From Maritimibacter harenae (GTDB lineage: Bacteria > Pseudomonadota > Alphaproteobacteria > Rhodobacterales > Rhodobacteraceae): a stretch of DNA of 64,000 nucleotides. The position numbers and the translations under genes were made by a program. Positions within the stretch are counted from its first letter, which is position 1, and every line of letters begins with the position of its first letter. The stretch spans positions 237,362 through 301,361 of the forward strand of contig NZ_WTUX01000011.1 of NCBI RefSeq assembly GCF_009882975.1. The letters run 5' to 3'. Below, piece by piece: positions 45,556 through 54,231 of this stretch. A model generated the notes under the pieces. That model saw only the letters and a list, made by a program, of their open reading frames with translations, did no database searches and was not told where the DNA came from.

Positions 45556-46787
45556 TGAGCCACCCCGGCATCGCGCGCCGCGCTTTCGACCAGCGCGTAG
45601 TCTTCCGGGTTCTCGGCGAAGAGCGCGCGCGCTTCGTCCCATATGGCCTGCGCCCTGTCGGTGTCCCCCATGACGCCCAGGGCGCGGATCAGGCGGGCCC
45701 AGTCGCTGGCCGGGCCGCCGGATTCGGCCAGGCGGTCGGACAGGCGCTGGACCATGCCCTCGATCATCGCCTGGCGGTCCTCGGCGCTCATGTCGGCCGC
45801 GTTCTCCATGTCCTCGGCCGAGGGGCCGGGGATGCCCGGCGCCGGGCGCTGCGGGGTGTAGTCGACGCCGGCCGCGCGGGCCAGTTCACCGATCTGGTTG
45901 CCGATCGCCTCCATCCACGGCGCGCTGTCCGGCGAGTTCTCGTAGAGCGTGCGCCAGAGGCGGAAGGCCAGGTCGGGGCGGCCGATCTGGGCGAAGAGCA
46001 GCCCCGAGTAATAGCGCGCGACGCCGTTCTGGGGATCGAGCCGGAGCGCGCGCTCGAGCGCCGCCTCAGCCTCGGGCGAGACATAGCCGTTGGCGGCCGA
46101 TATCATCAGCTCGGCATGGTCGGCATGGTCCTGCGCGGTGGCCGCGTCGCCCTTCGCCGCGATCAGGCGGCCCTGCGCCCGGTAGGCGGCCCGGTAATTG
46201 CCGAGGGCGGCCTCGTGCTGGGCCAGGAGGGCGAGCCCCTGGGGGTCGTTCGGGCGCCGCGCCACGGCGGTGCGCAGTTGTTCGACCAGGTCGACGTAAT
46301 CCTGCGGGACCGAGGCGTCGGGGCCGTCCCAGGCAGGCGTGCGCGCCTCGACCGTGGCCTGGTCGGGGCGGTTTTCGCGGGTTTCGGCGGCCAGTTCCTT
46401 GCGCAGGTCGAGCGGAAGGTCCGGGTAGCCGGGCGCGCCCAACCGTCCGTAGAGCAGGTAACCGCCGCCGGCCACGATCGCGGCGATTAAGGCCACCGCG
46501 GCGATGCTGGCCGCGCGCGGGGCGCGGTGGGCGCCGGTGCTGGTCTGCGCGGCCTTGTCGGCCTCGAGCAGGCGGCGCGAGATTTCGACGCGCGCGCGGG
46601 CTGCCTCGGCCTCGGTGATCACGCCGCGTGCCACGTCGCGGTCGAGCTCCTTCAACTGGTCGCGGTAGATCGCGACATCGAAGTCGGCGCTGGCCTGCGC
46701 CGTGCGATGCGCCGGGGCGAAGAGCGCGTAGCCCAGGATGAGCACGATGAAAAGCGCCGCCAGCGCCACCAGTATCCAAAAACCCAT
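45552..46787 (-). CDS. ccmI: Cytochrome c biogenesis protein CcmI
   Basis: The 411-residue protein has an N-terminal membrane helix (about residues 3-24), the cytosolic ADFDVAIYRDQLKELDRDVARGVI loop (a leucine-zipper-like segment), a second membrane helix (about residues 94-114) and a periplasmic region with TPR-type repeats. CcmI brings apocytochrome c to the CcmFH heme ligation complex. TCGCGGAGGAACA gives a strong ribosome site. It is the first gene of the unit with ruvX; other ccm genes are not in this window. Confidence 0.92.
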   Translation of the reverse strand: MGFWILVALAALFIVLILGYALFAPAHRTAQASADFDVAIYRDQLKELDRDVARGVITEAEAARARVEISRRLLEADKAAQTSTGAHRAPRAASIAAVALIAAIVAGGGYLLYGRLGAPGYPDLPLDLRKELAAETRENRPDQATVEARTPAWDGPDASVPQDYVDLVEQLRTAVARRPNDPQGLALLAQHEAALGNYRAAYRAQGRLIAAKGDAATAQDHADHAELMISAANGYVSPEAEAALERALRLDPQNGVARYYSGLLFAQIGRPDLAFRLWRTLYENSPDSAPWMEAIGNQIGELARAAGVDYTPQRPAPGIPGPSAEDMENAADMSAEDRQAMIEGMVQRLSDRLAESGGPASDWARLIRALGVMGDTDRAQAIWDEARALFAENPEDYALVESAARDAGVAQ

Positions 46788-46976
46788 TGTTCCTCCGCGA
46801 AATGGTTCCCTCCATCTAGCGGTTCGCGGCACGGTGAAAAAGCCCCTGCGACAACGCCACGCTGGCTGCCCGCGACAAGTTGATGTCGCATTTGCATCGC
46901 GTGGTGCCGGTTGCCGCATTGGCCCCGGGGGCGGGCTTGATATGGTGCCTCCCGGAACCTGTCGTCGGGGAGTCGC

Positions 46977-48224
46977 ATGAAACGGTATTCGGCCTTCGCC
47001 ATCGCCCGCGAGGCGCTGCGCTACCACAGCGGGTGGGAGCGTGCCTGGGGCAACCCGGAGCCCAAGAAACGCTATGACGTGATCGTCGTGGGCGCGGGGG
47101 GCCACGGGCTCGCCACGGCCTTCTACCTGGGCAAGAACTTCGGAATCACCAACGTGGCGGTGATCGAGAAGGGCTGGCTGGGCGGCGGCAACACCGGACG
47201 CAACACCACGATCATCCGTTCGAACTACCTGCAGGACCCTTCGGCGGCGATCTACGAGAAGTCGCGGTCGCTCTACGAGACGATGAGCCAGGACCTGAAC
47301 ATGAACGTCATGTTCAGCCCGCGTGGCGTCATCATGCTGGCCCAGACCCATCACGAGGTCCGTGGCTACCAGCGCACGGCGCACGCGAATGCGCTGCAGG
47401 GCGTGGACACGACCTTCATCGGCCCCCAGGAGGTCAAGCGGCTGGTTCCGATCATCAACATCGAGGGGCCGCATTACCCGGTCCTGGGCGGCCTCTGGCA
47501 GGCGCGCGCGGGCACGGCGCGCCATGACGCGGTCGCCTGGGGCTATGCCCGGGCCTGCACGGACATGGGCATGGACATCATCCAGAACTGCGCCGTCGAG
47601 GGTGTCGAGACCGAGGGCGGACAGGTCAGGGCGGTGAACACGTCGAAGGGCCGGATCGAATGCGGCAAGCTCGCGCTGGTCGTGGCGGGTCACAGTTCGG
47701 ACCTGGCCGAGATGGCGGGCTTCCGGCTTCCGATCGAAAGCGTGGCGCTCCAGGCGCTGGTGTCGGAGCCGATCAAGCCCTGCATGGACGTGGTCGTGAT
47801 GGCCAACACCGTGCACGGTTACATGAGCCAGTCCGACAAGGGCGAGATGGTCATCGGCGGGGGCACCGACGGGTTCAACAACTACACCCAGCGCGGGTCG
47901 TTCCACCATATCGAGGAGACCGTGCGCGCGCTGGTGGAGACCTTCCCGATCATTTCGCGGCTCAAGATGCTGCGCCAGTGGGGCGGGATCGTTGACATGA
48001 CCGGGGACCGATCCCCGATCATCTCGAAGACGCCCGTGGGCGGGATCTACGTGAACTGCGGCTGGGGCACGGGCGGGTTCAAGGCGATTCCCGGCTCCGG
48101 CTGGGCGATGGCCGAGCTCGTCGCCAAGGATGCGCCGGGGCCGCTCGCGGCGGCATTCGGAATGGAACGGTTCCGCGAAGGCCGCTTCATCGACGAAAGC
48201 GTGGCCGCAGGGGTGGCGCATTGA
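46977..48224 (+). CDS. soxB: Sarcosine oxidase subunit beta
   Basis: The 415-residue flavoprotein holds the FAD domain: YDVIVVGAGGHGLATAFYLGK near residue 35 is the dinucleotide-binding motif, and LGGGNTGRNTTIIRSNYL is the region of covalent FMN attachment in the family. It forms part of the alpha-beta-gamma-delta enzyme that oxidises sarcosine to glycine and passes the methyl carbon to tetrahydrofolate. It is the first gene of the sox unit, divergent from ccmI. Confidence 0.96.
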   Translation: MKRYSAFAIAREALRYHSGWERAWGNPEPKKRYDVIVVGAGGHGLATAFYLGKNFGITNVAVIEKGWLGGGNTGRNTTIIRSNYLQDPSAAIYEKSRSLYETMSQDLNMNVMFSPRGVIMLAQTHHEVRGYQRTAHANALQGVDTTFIGPQEVKRLVPIINIEGPHYPVLGGLWQARAGTARHDAVAWGYARACTDMGMDIIQNCAVEGVETEGGQVRAVNTSKGRIECGKLALVVAGHSSDLAEMAGFRLPIESVALQALVSEPIKPCMDVVVMANTVHGYMSQSDKGEMVIGGGTDGFNNYTQRGSFHHIEETVRALVETFPIISRLKMLRQWGGIVDMTGDRSPIISKTPVGGIYVNCGWGTGGFKAIPGSGWAMAELVAKDAPGPLAAAFGMERFREGRFIDESVAAGVAH

Positions 48225-48306
48225 TGGAACCCAAGCAATTTTCGCGGAACTCTTTCGGACGTATCGGCGTTGGCTGTGCAACTTGGATTTGCACGGGAGA
48301 TCAACA

Positions 48307-48582
48307 ATGGCTGAACACAGCTACGAACCGCCCCGCGCTCAGAACGAGCAATCCTCGGGCGGCAACACCGGACTGGCCGTCATCGTCGGCCTTCTCGTGG
48401 CGGCCGTGGCCGTCATCGGTTGGTTCGTCTTCGGCGAACAGACCGGCAATGCGAGCCAGAGCCTCAGCATCACGATCGGCGGCTCCGGGGGGGACACCGG
48501 ACAGGCTGTCGAAGATGCGGCCACATCCATCGGCGAGGCGGCCCAGGCCGTCGAAGGCGCTGCTGAAGAGGCAGCCCAGTAA
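48307..48582 (+). CDS. Small single-TM protein inside the sox operon
   Basis: The 91-residue protein has a polar N-terminus, one strong hydrophobic helix (about residues 22-41) and a C-terminus rich in Gly, Ser, Ala and Glu, including repeated helical QAVEDAATSIGEAAQAVEGA. GGGAGATCAACA precedes its ATG, a good ribosome site. It lies between soxB and soxD. I do not recognise the family; an outward-facing acidic tail is possible. Confidence 0.7.
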   Translation: MAEHSYEPPRAQNEQSSGGNTGLAVIVGLLVAAVAVIGWFVFGEQTGNASQSLSITIGGSGGDTGQAVEDAATSIGEAAQAVEGAAEEAAQ

Positions 48583-48603
48583 CGCCGCACCACAACTTGA
48601 ATT

Positions 48604-48638
48604 GACCGGCCTGCGTCCCTTCGGGGCGTGGGCCGGTC
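48604..48638 (+). promoter_or_regulatory. GC-rich hairpin between the small protein and soxD
   Basis: GACCGGCC (48604-48611) and GGCCGGTC (48631-48638) form a perfect 8-bp stem with a TTCG-capped inner helix. No T-run follows, so it may stabilise or process the message rather than end it. Confidence 0.5.
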
Positions 48639-48678
48639 GCATGCGTGGCGCCTCCGCCACGGCAAACGGAGGCGCGCC

Positions 48679-49002
48679 ATGCTGATCCTCACCTGTCCAT
48701 ATTGCGGCGTGGAGGCGGACGAGACCGAGCTCGCCCCCGGCGGCGAGGCGCATCTCAAGCGTGCCACCGTCGGCGACAGCGACGAAGCGTTCGAGGCCTA
48801 CCTGTTCGCCCGCGAGAACCCCAAGGGCGTCCATTTCGAGCGCTGGCGGCATGCCTATGGCTGCGGCAAGTGGTTCCTGGCCGCGCGCCACACCGTCACG
48901 CTCGAGGTCTACGGCACGTATCCCGCCCAGACGCCCGAACCACCGAAAGACATCATTGCTGCCGTGAAGAAACGGTTGCCCGACTGGGAGGGCCGGGGAT
49001 GA
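48679..49002 (+). CDS. soxD: Sarcosine oxidase subunit delta
   Basis: The 107-residue subunit starts LILTCPYCGVEADETELAPGGEAH, with the zinc-binding CPYCG pair and a further pair around GCGKWF. This pattern marks SoxD. AACGGAGGCGCGCC precedes its ATG at 48679. It overlaps soxA by ATGA. Confidence 0.95.
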   Translation: MLILTCPYCGVEADETELAPGGEAHLKRATVGDSDEAFEAYLFARENPKGVHFERWRHAYGCGKWFLAARHTVTLEVYGTYPAQTPEPPKDIIAAVKKRLPDWEGRG

Positions 49003-52000
49003 GCCACCGCATCGAGGGCAAGGGCCGGTTGATCGACCGGTCGAAAACGCTGCGCTACACCTTCAACGGCAAGCCGATGACCGGCTACGCGGGCGACACG
49101 CTCGCCTCCGCGCTGATGGGCGCGGGGCAGATGGTGATGGGCCGGAGCTTCAAGTACCACCGCCCGCGGGGCGCCGTCGCCTCGGGCGTGGAAGAGCCCA
49201 ACGCGCTCATGGGGATCGGCGAGGGCGGGCGGTTCGAGCCGAACCAGCGCGCCACCACCACGGCCCTCTTCGACGGGCTCTCCGCGAAGACCCAGAACCA
49301 CTGGCCGACGCTCGAATTCGACATCGGGGCGGTGAACGATCTGGGCGCGCGGTTCCTGCCGGCGGGCTTCTACTACAAGACCTTCATGTTCCCGCGCGTG
49401 GCGTGGAAACACCTGTTCGAACCTTTCATCCGCCAGTCCGCGGGGCTGGGCGCCGTGCCGAAGGAGCCGGACGCGGACCGCTACGAATACGCCTACCACC
49501 ACACCGACGTGCTGGTGATCGGCGGCGGCGTGGCCGGGCTCGCCGCTGCGCGCGCCGCGGCGGCCGGCGGCGCCAGCGTCACCGTGCTCGAACAGACCCC
49601 GCACTGGGGCGGGCGGGCGCCGGTCGACGGGGGCGAGATCGACGGGACCGATCCCGATGCGTGGGTGAAGAGCGCCGTCGAAGAACTTGAAAAGGCGGAA
49701 AATGTCACCCTGCGCCTGAACTGCATGGGCGCGGGCGTCTACGACCACGGTTTCGTCCTGGGATACGAGCGCGTCGCCGACACGACCCCCGGCGACGACC
49801 GTCCGCGCCACCGCTTGTGGCGCATCCGGGCCAGGCAGATCGTGACCGCCACCGGCGCGATCGAGCGTCCGCTGTCCTTCCCGGGCAACGACCTGCCGGG
49901 CGTCATGCTCGCCTCCGCGGTGCGCGATTACGTCGAGAACTGGGGCGTGGCGCCGGGCAAGCGGGCGCTGATCGTGACCAACAACGATGACGCCTACCTC
50001 ACCGCGCTGTCGCTCCATGCCGCGAAGGTCGAGGTCGCGGGGATCGTGGACGTTCGCCCGACCCTGACCGGCCCGCTGGCCGAGCGCGCGCGCAAGGCCG
50101 GGATCCGGCTCATGACCGGCAAGGCGCTGGCGGGCGTGAAGGGGCGCTCGGGCGTGAAGGCCGCGCTGGTGACGGATCTTGCGGGCAAGGGCACCGGCGA
50201 GGCGATCGAGTGCGACACCATCGCGATGTCGGGCGGATGGTCGCCGGTCGTGCACCTGTGGTCGCATTGCGGCGGAAAGCTTCTGTGGGACGAGGGCGAG
50301 GCGCTCTTCAAACCCGATCCCGAGCGCCCGCCGCTGGGCGCGGACGGGCAGGGGTTCGTGGCGACCGCCGGGGCCGCCTCCGGCGCGCTGGGGTTGGCCG
50401 AGGCGCTCGCGGATGCCCACGAGGCCGGACGCCGGGCCGCCAAGGCCGCGGGCGGCACGCTCACCCGCAAGGCCGCCCCCAAGGCGAACGAGACGGAGCG
50501 TCAGCCGCTCAAGCCCGTCTGGATCATGCCCGCCGGCGCCGGTCCGGAGAAGCGCATGAAGATGTGGCTCGACTACCAGAACGACGTGAAGGTGTCGGAC
50601 GTCCAGCTGGCCGCCCGCGAGGGCTACCAGAGCGTGGAGCACGCCAAGCGCTATACCACGCTGGGCATGGCGACGGACCAGGGGAAGCTCAGCAATATCA
50701 ACGGGCTGGCCGTGCTTTCCGATGCGTTGGGTCAACCGATCCCGCAGACCGGCACGACCACGTTCCGCCCGCCCTATACCCCGATCAGCATGGGCGCGAT
50801 CGCGGGCGAAGCGCGCGGCGAACTCTTCCAGTCGATCCGGCGCACCCCGATGCACGCCATCCATGATGCGGCCGGCGCGGTGTGGGAGCCGGTGGGCCAC
50901 TGGCGCCGCCCGTTCTGTTTCTCCGAAGCGGGCGAGAGCGACGAGGAGGCGGTCAACCGCGAGATCCTGAACACGCGCGAGAACGTCGGCATGCTCGACG
51001 CCTCGACGCTGGGCAAGATCCTCGTGAAAGGGCCGGACGCGGGCAAGTTCCTCGACATGCTCTACACGAACATGATGTCGACGATCCCGGTGGGCAAATG
51101 CCGTTACGGCCTGATGTGCTCGGAAAACGGGTTCGTCAGCGATGACGGCGTCGTCGTCCGGCTGGCCGAGGACACGTGGCTCTGCCACACCACCACCGGC
51201 GGGGCCGACCGCATCCACGGGCACATGGAGGACTGGCTCCAGTGCGAATGGTGGGACTGGAAGGTCTACACCGCCAGCCTGACCGAGGAATACGCGCAGG
51301 TCGCGGTCGCGGGGCCGAAGGCGCGCAAGGTGCTCGAAGCCCTGGGGGGCATGGACGTCTCAAAAGAGGCGATGCCCTTCATGACCTGGGCCGACGGCAC
51401 GCTTGCCGACATCCCGGCGCGCGTCTACCGGATCAGCTTCACCGGCGAACTCAGCTACGAGATCGCGGTGCCGGCGAACCGGGGCGCGGAGTTGTGGGAG
51501 AAGGTGCGCGAAGCGGGCGCCGCGCACGGTATCCAGCCCTACGGCACGGAAGCGATGCACATCATGCGCGCCGAGAAGGGCTTCATCATGATCGGGGACG
51601 AGACCGACGGGACGGTGATTCCGCAGGATCTCGACATGTCCTGGGTCATTTCGAAGAAGAAAGAGGACTACCTGGGCAAACGCGCCCAGCAGCGTCCCGA
51701 CATGGCGCGCGAGGATCGCTGGCGGCTGGTCGGGCTCGAAACGCTGGACGGCTCGGTGATCCCGGATGGCGCCTACGCGGTGGGCGAGGGGCTGAACGAC
51801 AAGGGGCAGCGCAACATGATCGGGCGCGTGACCTCGACCTACTATTCGCCGACCCTGAAGAAGGGGATCGCGATGGGGCTGATCGAACGCGGACCCGAAC
51901 GGCTGGGCGAGGTGGTGGATTTCGCCACGCTCGACGGCACCGGCACGGTGATCAAGGCGCGCCTGCGCGGCACCTGTTTCTATGACGAGGAAGGAGCCAA

Positions 52001-52013
52001 GGCCGATGTCTGA
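48999..52013 (+). CDS. soxA: Sarcosine oxidase subunit alpha
   Basis: The 1004-residue subunit has a ferredoxin-like N-terminus (LRYTFNGKPMTGYAGDTLASAL), a central NAD-binding domain with VLVIGGGVAGLAAARAAAAGG, and a C-terminal aminomethyltransferase (GcvT-like) domain that transfers the one-carbon unit to tetrahydrofolate. Length is normal. Start at 48999 by overlap with soxD. It ends 8 bp into soxG. Confidence 0.96.
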   Translation: MSHRIEGKGRLIDRSKTLRYTFNGKPMTGYAGDTLASALMGAGQMVMGRSFKYHRPRGAVASGVEEPNALMGIGEGGRFEPNQRATTTALFDGLSAKTQNHWPTLEFDIGAVNDLGARFLPAGFYYKTFMFPRVAWKHLFEPFIRQSAGLGAVPKEPDADRYEYAYHHTDVLVIGGGVAGLAAARAAAAGGASVTVLEQTPHWGGRAPVDGGEIDGTDPDAWVKSAVEELEKAENVTLRLNCMGAGVYDHGFVLGYERVADTTPGDDRPRHRLWRIRARQIVTATGAIERPLSFPGNDLPGVMLASAVRDYVENWGVAPGKRALIVTNNDDAYLTALSLHAAKVEVAGIVDVRPTLTGPLAERARKAGIRLMTGKALAGVKGRSGVKAALVTDLAGKGTGEAIECDTIAMSGGWSPVVHLWSHCGGKLLWDEGEALFKPDPERPPLGADGQGFVATAGAASGALGLAEALADAHEAGRRAAKAAGGTLTRKAAPKANETERQPLKPVWIMPAGAGPEKRMKMWLDYQNDVKVSDVQLAAREGYQSVEHAKRYTTLGMATDQGKLSNINGLAVLSDALGQPIPQTGTTTFRPPYTPISMGAIAGEARGELFQSIRRTPMHAIHDAAGAVWEPVGHWRRPFCFSEAGESDEEAVNREILNTRENVGMLDASTLGKILVKGPDAGKFLDMLYTNMMSTIPVGKCRYGLMCSENGFVSDDGVVVRLAEDTWLCHTTTGGADRIHGHMEDWLQCEWWDWKVYTASLTEEYAQVAVAGPKARKVLEALGGMDVSKEAMPFMTWADGTLADIPARVYRISFTGELSYEIAVPANRGAELWEKVREAGAAHGIQPYGTEAMHIMRAEKGFIMIGDETDGTVIPQDLDMSWVISKKKEDYLGKRAQQRPDMAREDRWRLVGLETLDGSVIPDGAYAVGEGLNDKGQRNMIGRVTSTYYSPTLKKGIAMGLIERGPERLGEVVDFATLDGTGTVIKARLRGTCFYDEEGAKADV

Positions 52014-52554
52014 TGCCGTCTCCCCGATGAATGGCGCGACCTTCGAGGGTTTCGTGACCGTCTCCGACACCGGTCCGCGCGGCATGATCACGCTGCGCGG
52101 CGCGCCCGAGGAGCTGGCCAGGATGGCCAAGGCGCTGGGACCGGACCTGCCGGAGCCGCTGTCGATGACCGCCAAGGGGCCGGTCACGCTGGCCTGGATG
52201 TCGCCGGACGAGCTCATGGTGCTCTGCGACTACGATGCGGCCCCCGGGCTGGCCGGGAAAGCCGAGGCAGCCGTGGCGGGCGCGCACGCGCTGGTGGCGG
52301 TCGTTTCGGATGCGCGCGCGATCTACCGGCTCGACGGACCGGACGCCGCCGACGTGCTGCGCAAGCTCACGCCCGCCCGGCTGGACGGGGCCCAGGTCGG
52401 CACGATCCGGCGCACGCGGCTGGCGCAATCCGCCGGGGCCTTCTGGATGACCGGGCCGGGACTTTTCGAGGTCATGTGTTTCCGCTCCGAGGGCCAGTAT
52501 GTCTGGACCCTCCTGTGCAACGCGGCGCGGCCGGGCAGCGAACTGAACCTCTGA
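52006..52554 (+). CDS. soxG: Sarcosine oxidase subunit gamma
   Basis: The 182-residue subunit resembles the GcvT-type folate-binding C-terminal part; it has the ARAIYRLDGPDAADVLRKL segment and RRTRLAQSAGAFWM near the end. It completes the heterotetramer. AAGGAG at 51990-51995 lies before the ATG at 52006, which overlaps soxA by 8 bp. Confidence 0.92.
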   Translation: MSDAVSPMNGATFEGFVTVSDTGPRGMITLRGAPEELARMAKALGPDLPEPLSMTAKGPVTLAWMSPDELMVLCDYDAAPGLAGKAEAAVAGAHALVAVVSDARAIYRLDGPDAADVLRKLTPARLDGAQVGTIRRTRLAQSAGAFWMTGPGLFEVMCFRSEGQYVWTLLCNAARPGSELNL

Positions 52555-52624
52555 GAGGCGCGCGGTGCGCACATCCCCTGTGCCGGCAAATCGGTGAATA
52601 ATAACAAAGCGGTGGTCCCAGCCC

Positions 52625-52655
52625 CTTGACCTTCACGGGGCTGACGGCCCATCTA
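52625..52655 (+). promoter_or_regulatory. RpoH-like promoter upstream of the superoxide dismutase gene
   Basis: CTTGAC (52625-52630), then 17 bases, then CCCATCTA (52648-52655). This resembles heat-shock sigma-factor promoters (CTTGAA, CCCCATNTA). It lies 37 bp before the ATG. The call is by eye. Confidence 0.4.
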
Positions 52656-52691
52656 AAGGCCAACCGACACGCAGAACAGGGGGATATCCCA

Positions 52692-53294
52692 ATGGCTTTT
52701 GAACTTCCCGACCTTCCCTACGCACACGACGCTCTCGAGAGCCTCGGCATGTCGCGGGAGACGATGGAATACCACCACGACATCCACCACAAGGCCTACG
52801 TCGACAACGGCAACAAGGCGATTGCCGGGACCGAGTGGGAAGGCAAGTCGGTCGAAGAAATCATCAAGGGCACCTACGATGCCAACGCCGTTGCCCAGAA
52901 CGGCATCTTCAACAACGCCTCGCAGTACTGGAACCACAACCAGTTCTGGGAAATGATGGGCCCGGGCGACAACAAGAAGATGCCCGGCGAGCTTGAAAAG
53001 GCGCTGACCGAGGCCTTCGGGTCGGTCGACAAGTTCAAGGAAGACTTCGCTGCCGCCGGCGCCGGCCAGTTCGGCTCGGGCTGGGCCTGGCTGGTCAAGG
53101 ACACCGACGGGTCGCTCAAGGTCACCAAGACCGAGAACGGCGTGAACCCGCTGTGCTTCGGCCAGACCGCGCTTCTGGGCTGCGACGTGTGGGAGCACTC
53201 CTACTACATCGATTTCCGCAACAAGCGCCCGGCCTACCTGCAGAACTTCCTCGACAAGCTGGTGAACTGGGAAAACGTCGCCTCGCGCATGTGA
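52692..53294 (+). CDS. Superoxide dismutase (Fe/Mn)
   Basis: The 200-residue enzyme converts superoxide to oxygen and peroxide. The metal ligands are in YHHDIHHKAYVDN, the WNHNQFW segment and DVWEHSYYIDFRNKRPAYL (Asp and His). It has no signal peptide, so it is cytosolic. The pattern fits the SodB-type group; metal use is not certain. It is monocistronic, between its own promoter and a terminator. Confidence 0.95.
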   Translation: MAFELPDLPYAHDALESLGMSRETMEYHHDIHHKAYVDNGNKAIAGTEWEGKSVEEIIKGTYDANAVAQNGIFNNASQYWNHNQFWEMMGPGDNKKMPGELEKALTEAFGSVDKFKEDFAAAGAGQFGSGWAWLVKDTDGSLKVTKTENGVNPLCFGQTALLGCDVWEHSYYIDFRNKRPAYLQNFLDKLVNWENVASRM

Positions 53295-53318
53295 GACCGA
53301 CCTCAGCAAGATCCTGCG

Positions 53319-53346
53319 AACGGCCGTCCGAAGGGGCGGCCGTTTT
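53319..53346 (+). terminator. Intrinsic terminator after the superoxide dismutase gene
   Basis: AACGGCCG (53319-53326) pairs with CGGCCGTT (53337-53344) and leads into TTTT. Confidence 0.82.
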
Positions 53347-53368
53347 GCGTTCCGGGCCGCGGATCGGT

Positions 53369-53394
53369 GGAACTGGCGGGGGCGGATCGGCGTT
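53369..53394 (+). promoter_or_regulatory. EcfG-type general stress promoter
   Basis: GGAAC (53369-53373), 17 bases, and CGTT (53391-53394) match the sigma-EcfG consensus GGAAC-N16/17-CGTT of alphaproteobacteria. It lies 31 bp before the 75-residue protein gene. Confidence 0.55.
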
Positions 53395-53424
53395 TTGTCC
53401 CAAAGAGATGAAAGGAGGCTTTTC

Positions 53425-53652
53425 ATGGCCGAGAGACATCGTTCCAAGGACGGTCGCAGCGAAACCCGCGACATCCTCGGGGGGCGTCCCGAAAAGCTCG
53501 ATGAGACCGCGCAGGAAGGCGCCAAGGGCGGCAACCTGCAACGCAAGGTCGGCACGCGCGACGAAGAGAAGCGCGTGGACGAGACATCGGCAGGCAACAC
53601 CCGTCCGCTGGGCGGCGACGAGGATGACAGCGGCGACAAGGAGAAGGTGTGA
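53425..53652 (+). CDS. Small hydrophilic protein (75 aa)
   Basis: The 75-residue protein is very rich in charged residues, lacks hydrophobic stretches and resembles a disordered stress protein, with MAERHRSKDGRSETRDILGG at its start. AAAGGAGG at 53411-53418 is a textbook ribosome site. It is coupled to the next gene (TGATG). The EcfG-like promoter suggests expression under general stress. I cannot name a family. Confidence 0.7.
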   Translation: MAERHRSKDGRSETRDILGGRPEKLDETAQEGAKGGNLQRKVGTRDEEKRVDETSAGNTRPLGGDEDDSGDKEKV

Positions 53653-54107
53653 TGAACGAACTTCACAACGGAACCTGGGTGCTCGTGGCCGACAGCGAGA
53701 AGGCGTTGTTTCTCGAAAACGTCGCCGACGCGCAGAACCCGCATCTCGTGGTGATCCGCGAGGAAGAGCAGGAAAACCCTTCCGACAGGTCGCAATCGGC
53801 GAACCGTCCGGGCCGGATGCAGGACACCGGCGTGCAGCAGCGCTCGGCGCTGGATGACACCGACTGGCACGAGCTGGCCAAGGAACGCTTCGCGGCGGAG
53901 CTGTCCGAAATCCTCTACAAGAAGGCGCATCGCGGCGAATTCGACCGCATCATCATCGCCTGTCCGCCCCAGCTTCTGGGCGAGTTGCGCCGGGATCTGC
54001 ACAAGGAAGTGTCGAGCCGCGTGGTGGGAGAGGTGCACAAGCTCCTGACCAACCATCCCCTCGACAAGATGGAAGCGATCCTGAAGGAAGAGCTGGAAGC
54101 GGCCTGA
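53652..54107 (+). CDS. Host attachment protein family (PF10116-like)
   Basis: The 151-residue protein fits the family of AtsE/host-attachment proteins, related to the eRF1/baeRF fold: it starts WVLVADSEKALFLEN, has ELAKERFAAELSEILYKKAH and a FDRIIIACPPQLLGELRRDLH segment, and ends with HPLDKMEAIL. The biochemical role is unknown; it is soluble. The start overlaps the stop of the small upstream gene. The EcfG-like promoter suggests a stress-related role instead of plant attachment. Confidence 0.85.
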   Translation: MNELHNGTWVLVADSEKALFLENVADAQNPHLVVIREEEQENPSDRSQSANRPGRMQDTGVQQRSALDDTDWHELAKERFAAELSEILYKKAHRGEFDRIIIACPPQLLGELRRDLHKEVSSRVVGEVHKLLTNHPLDKMEAILKEELEAA

Positions 54108-54133
54108 CACCGCACGGCTTTTCCGACCAAGGC

Positions 54134-54163
54134 GGCCGCCATTCCGGCGGCCGTTTTCGTTTT
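54134..54163 (+). terminator. Intrinsic terminator after the host-attachment-family gene
   Basis: GGCCGCC (54134-54140) and GGCGGCC (54146-54152) form a 7-bp stem followed by GTTTTCGTTTT. Confidence 0.8.
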
Positions 54164-54231
54164 GACCTCGGCTTGACCGCGCGGGCCCCGTCTGGCACCC
54201 GACGGGGGTTCACGAGTTGCGGAGTCAAGAC

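Noticed and set aside
48604-48638. Terminator between the small sox protein and soxD
   Set aside because: The stem is strong but no T-run follows and soxD is part of the same unit, so I list it as a hairpin only.
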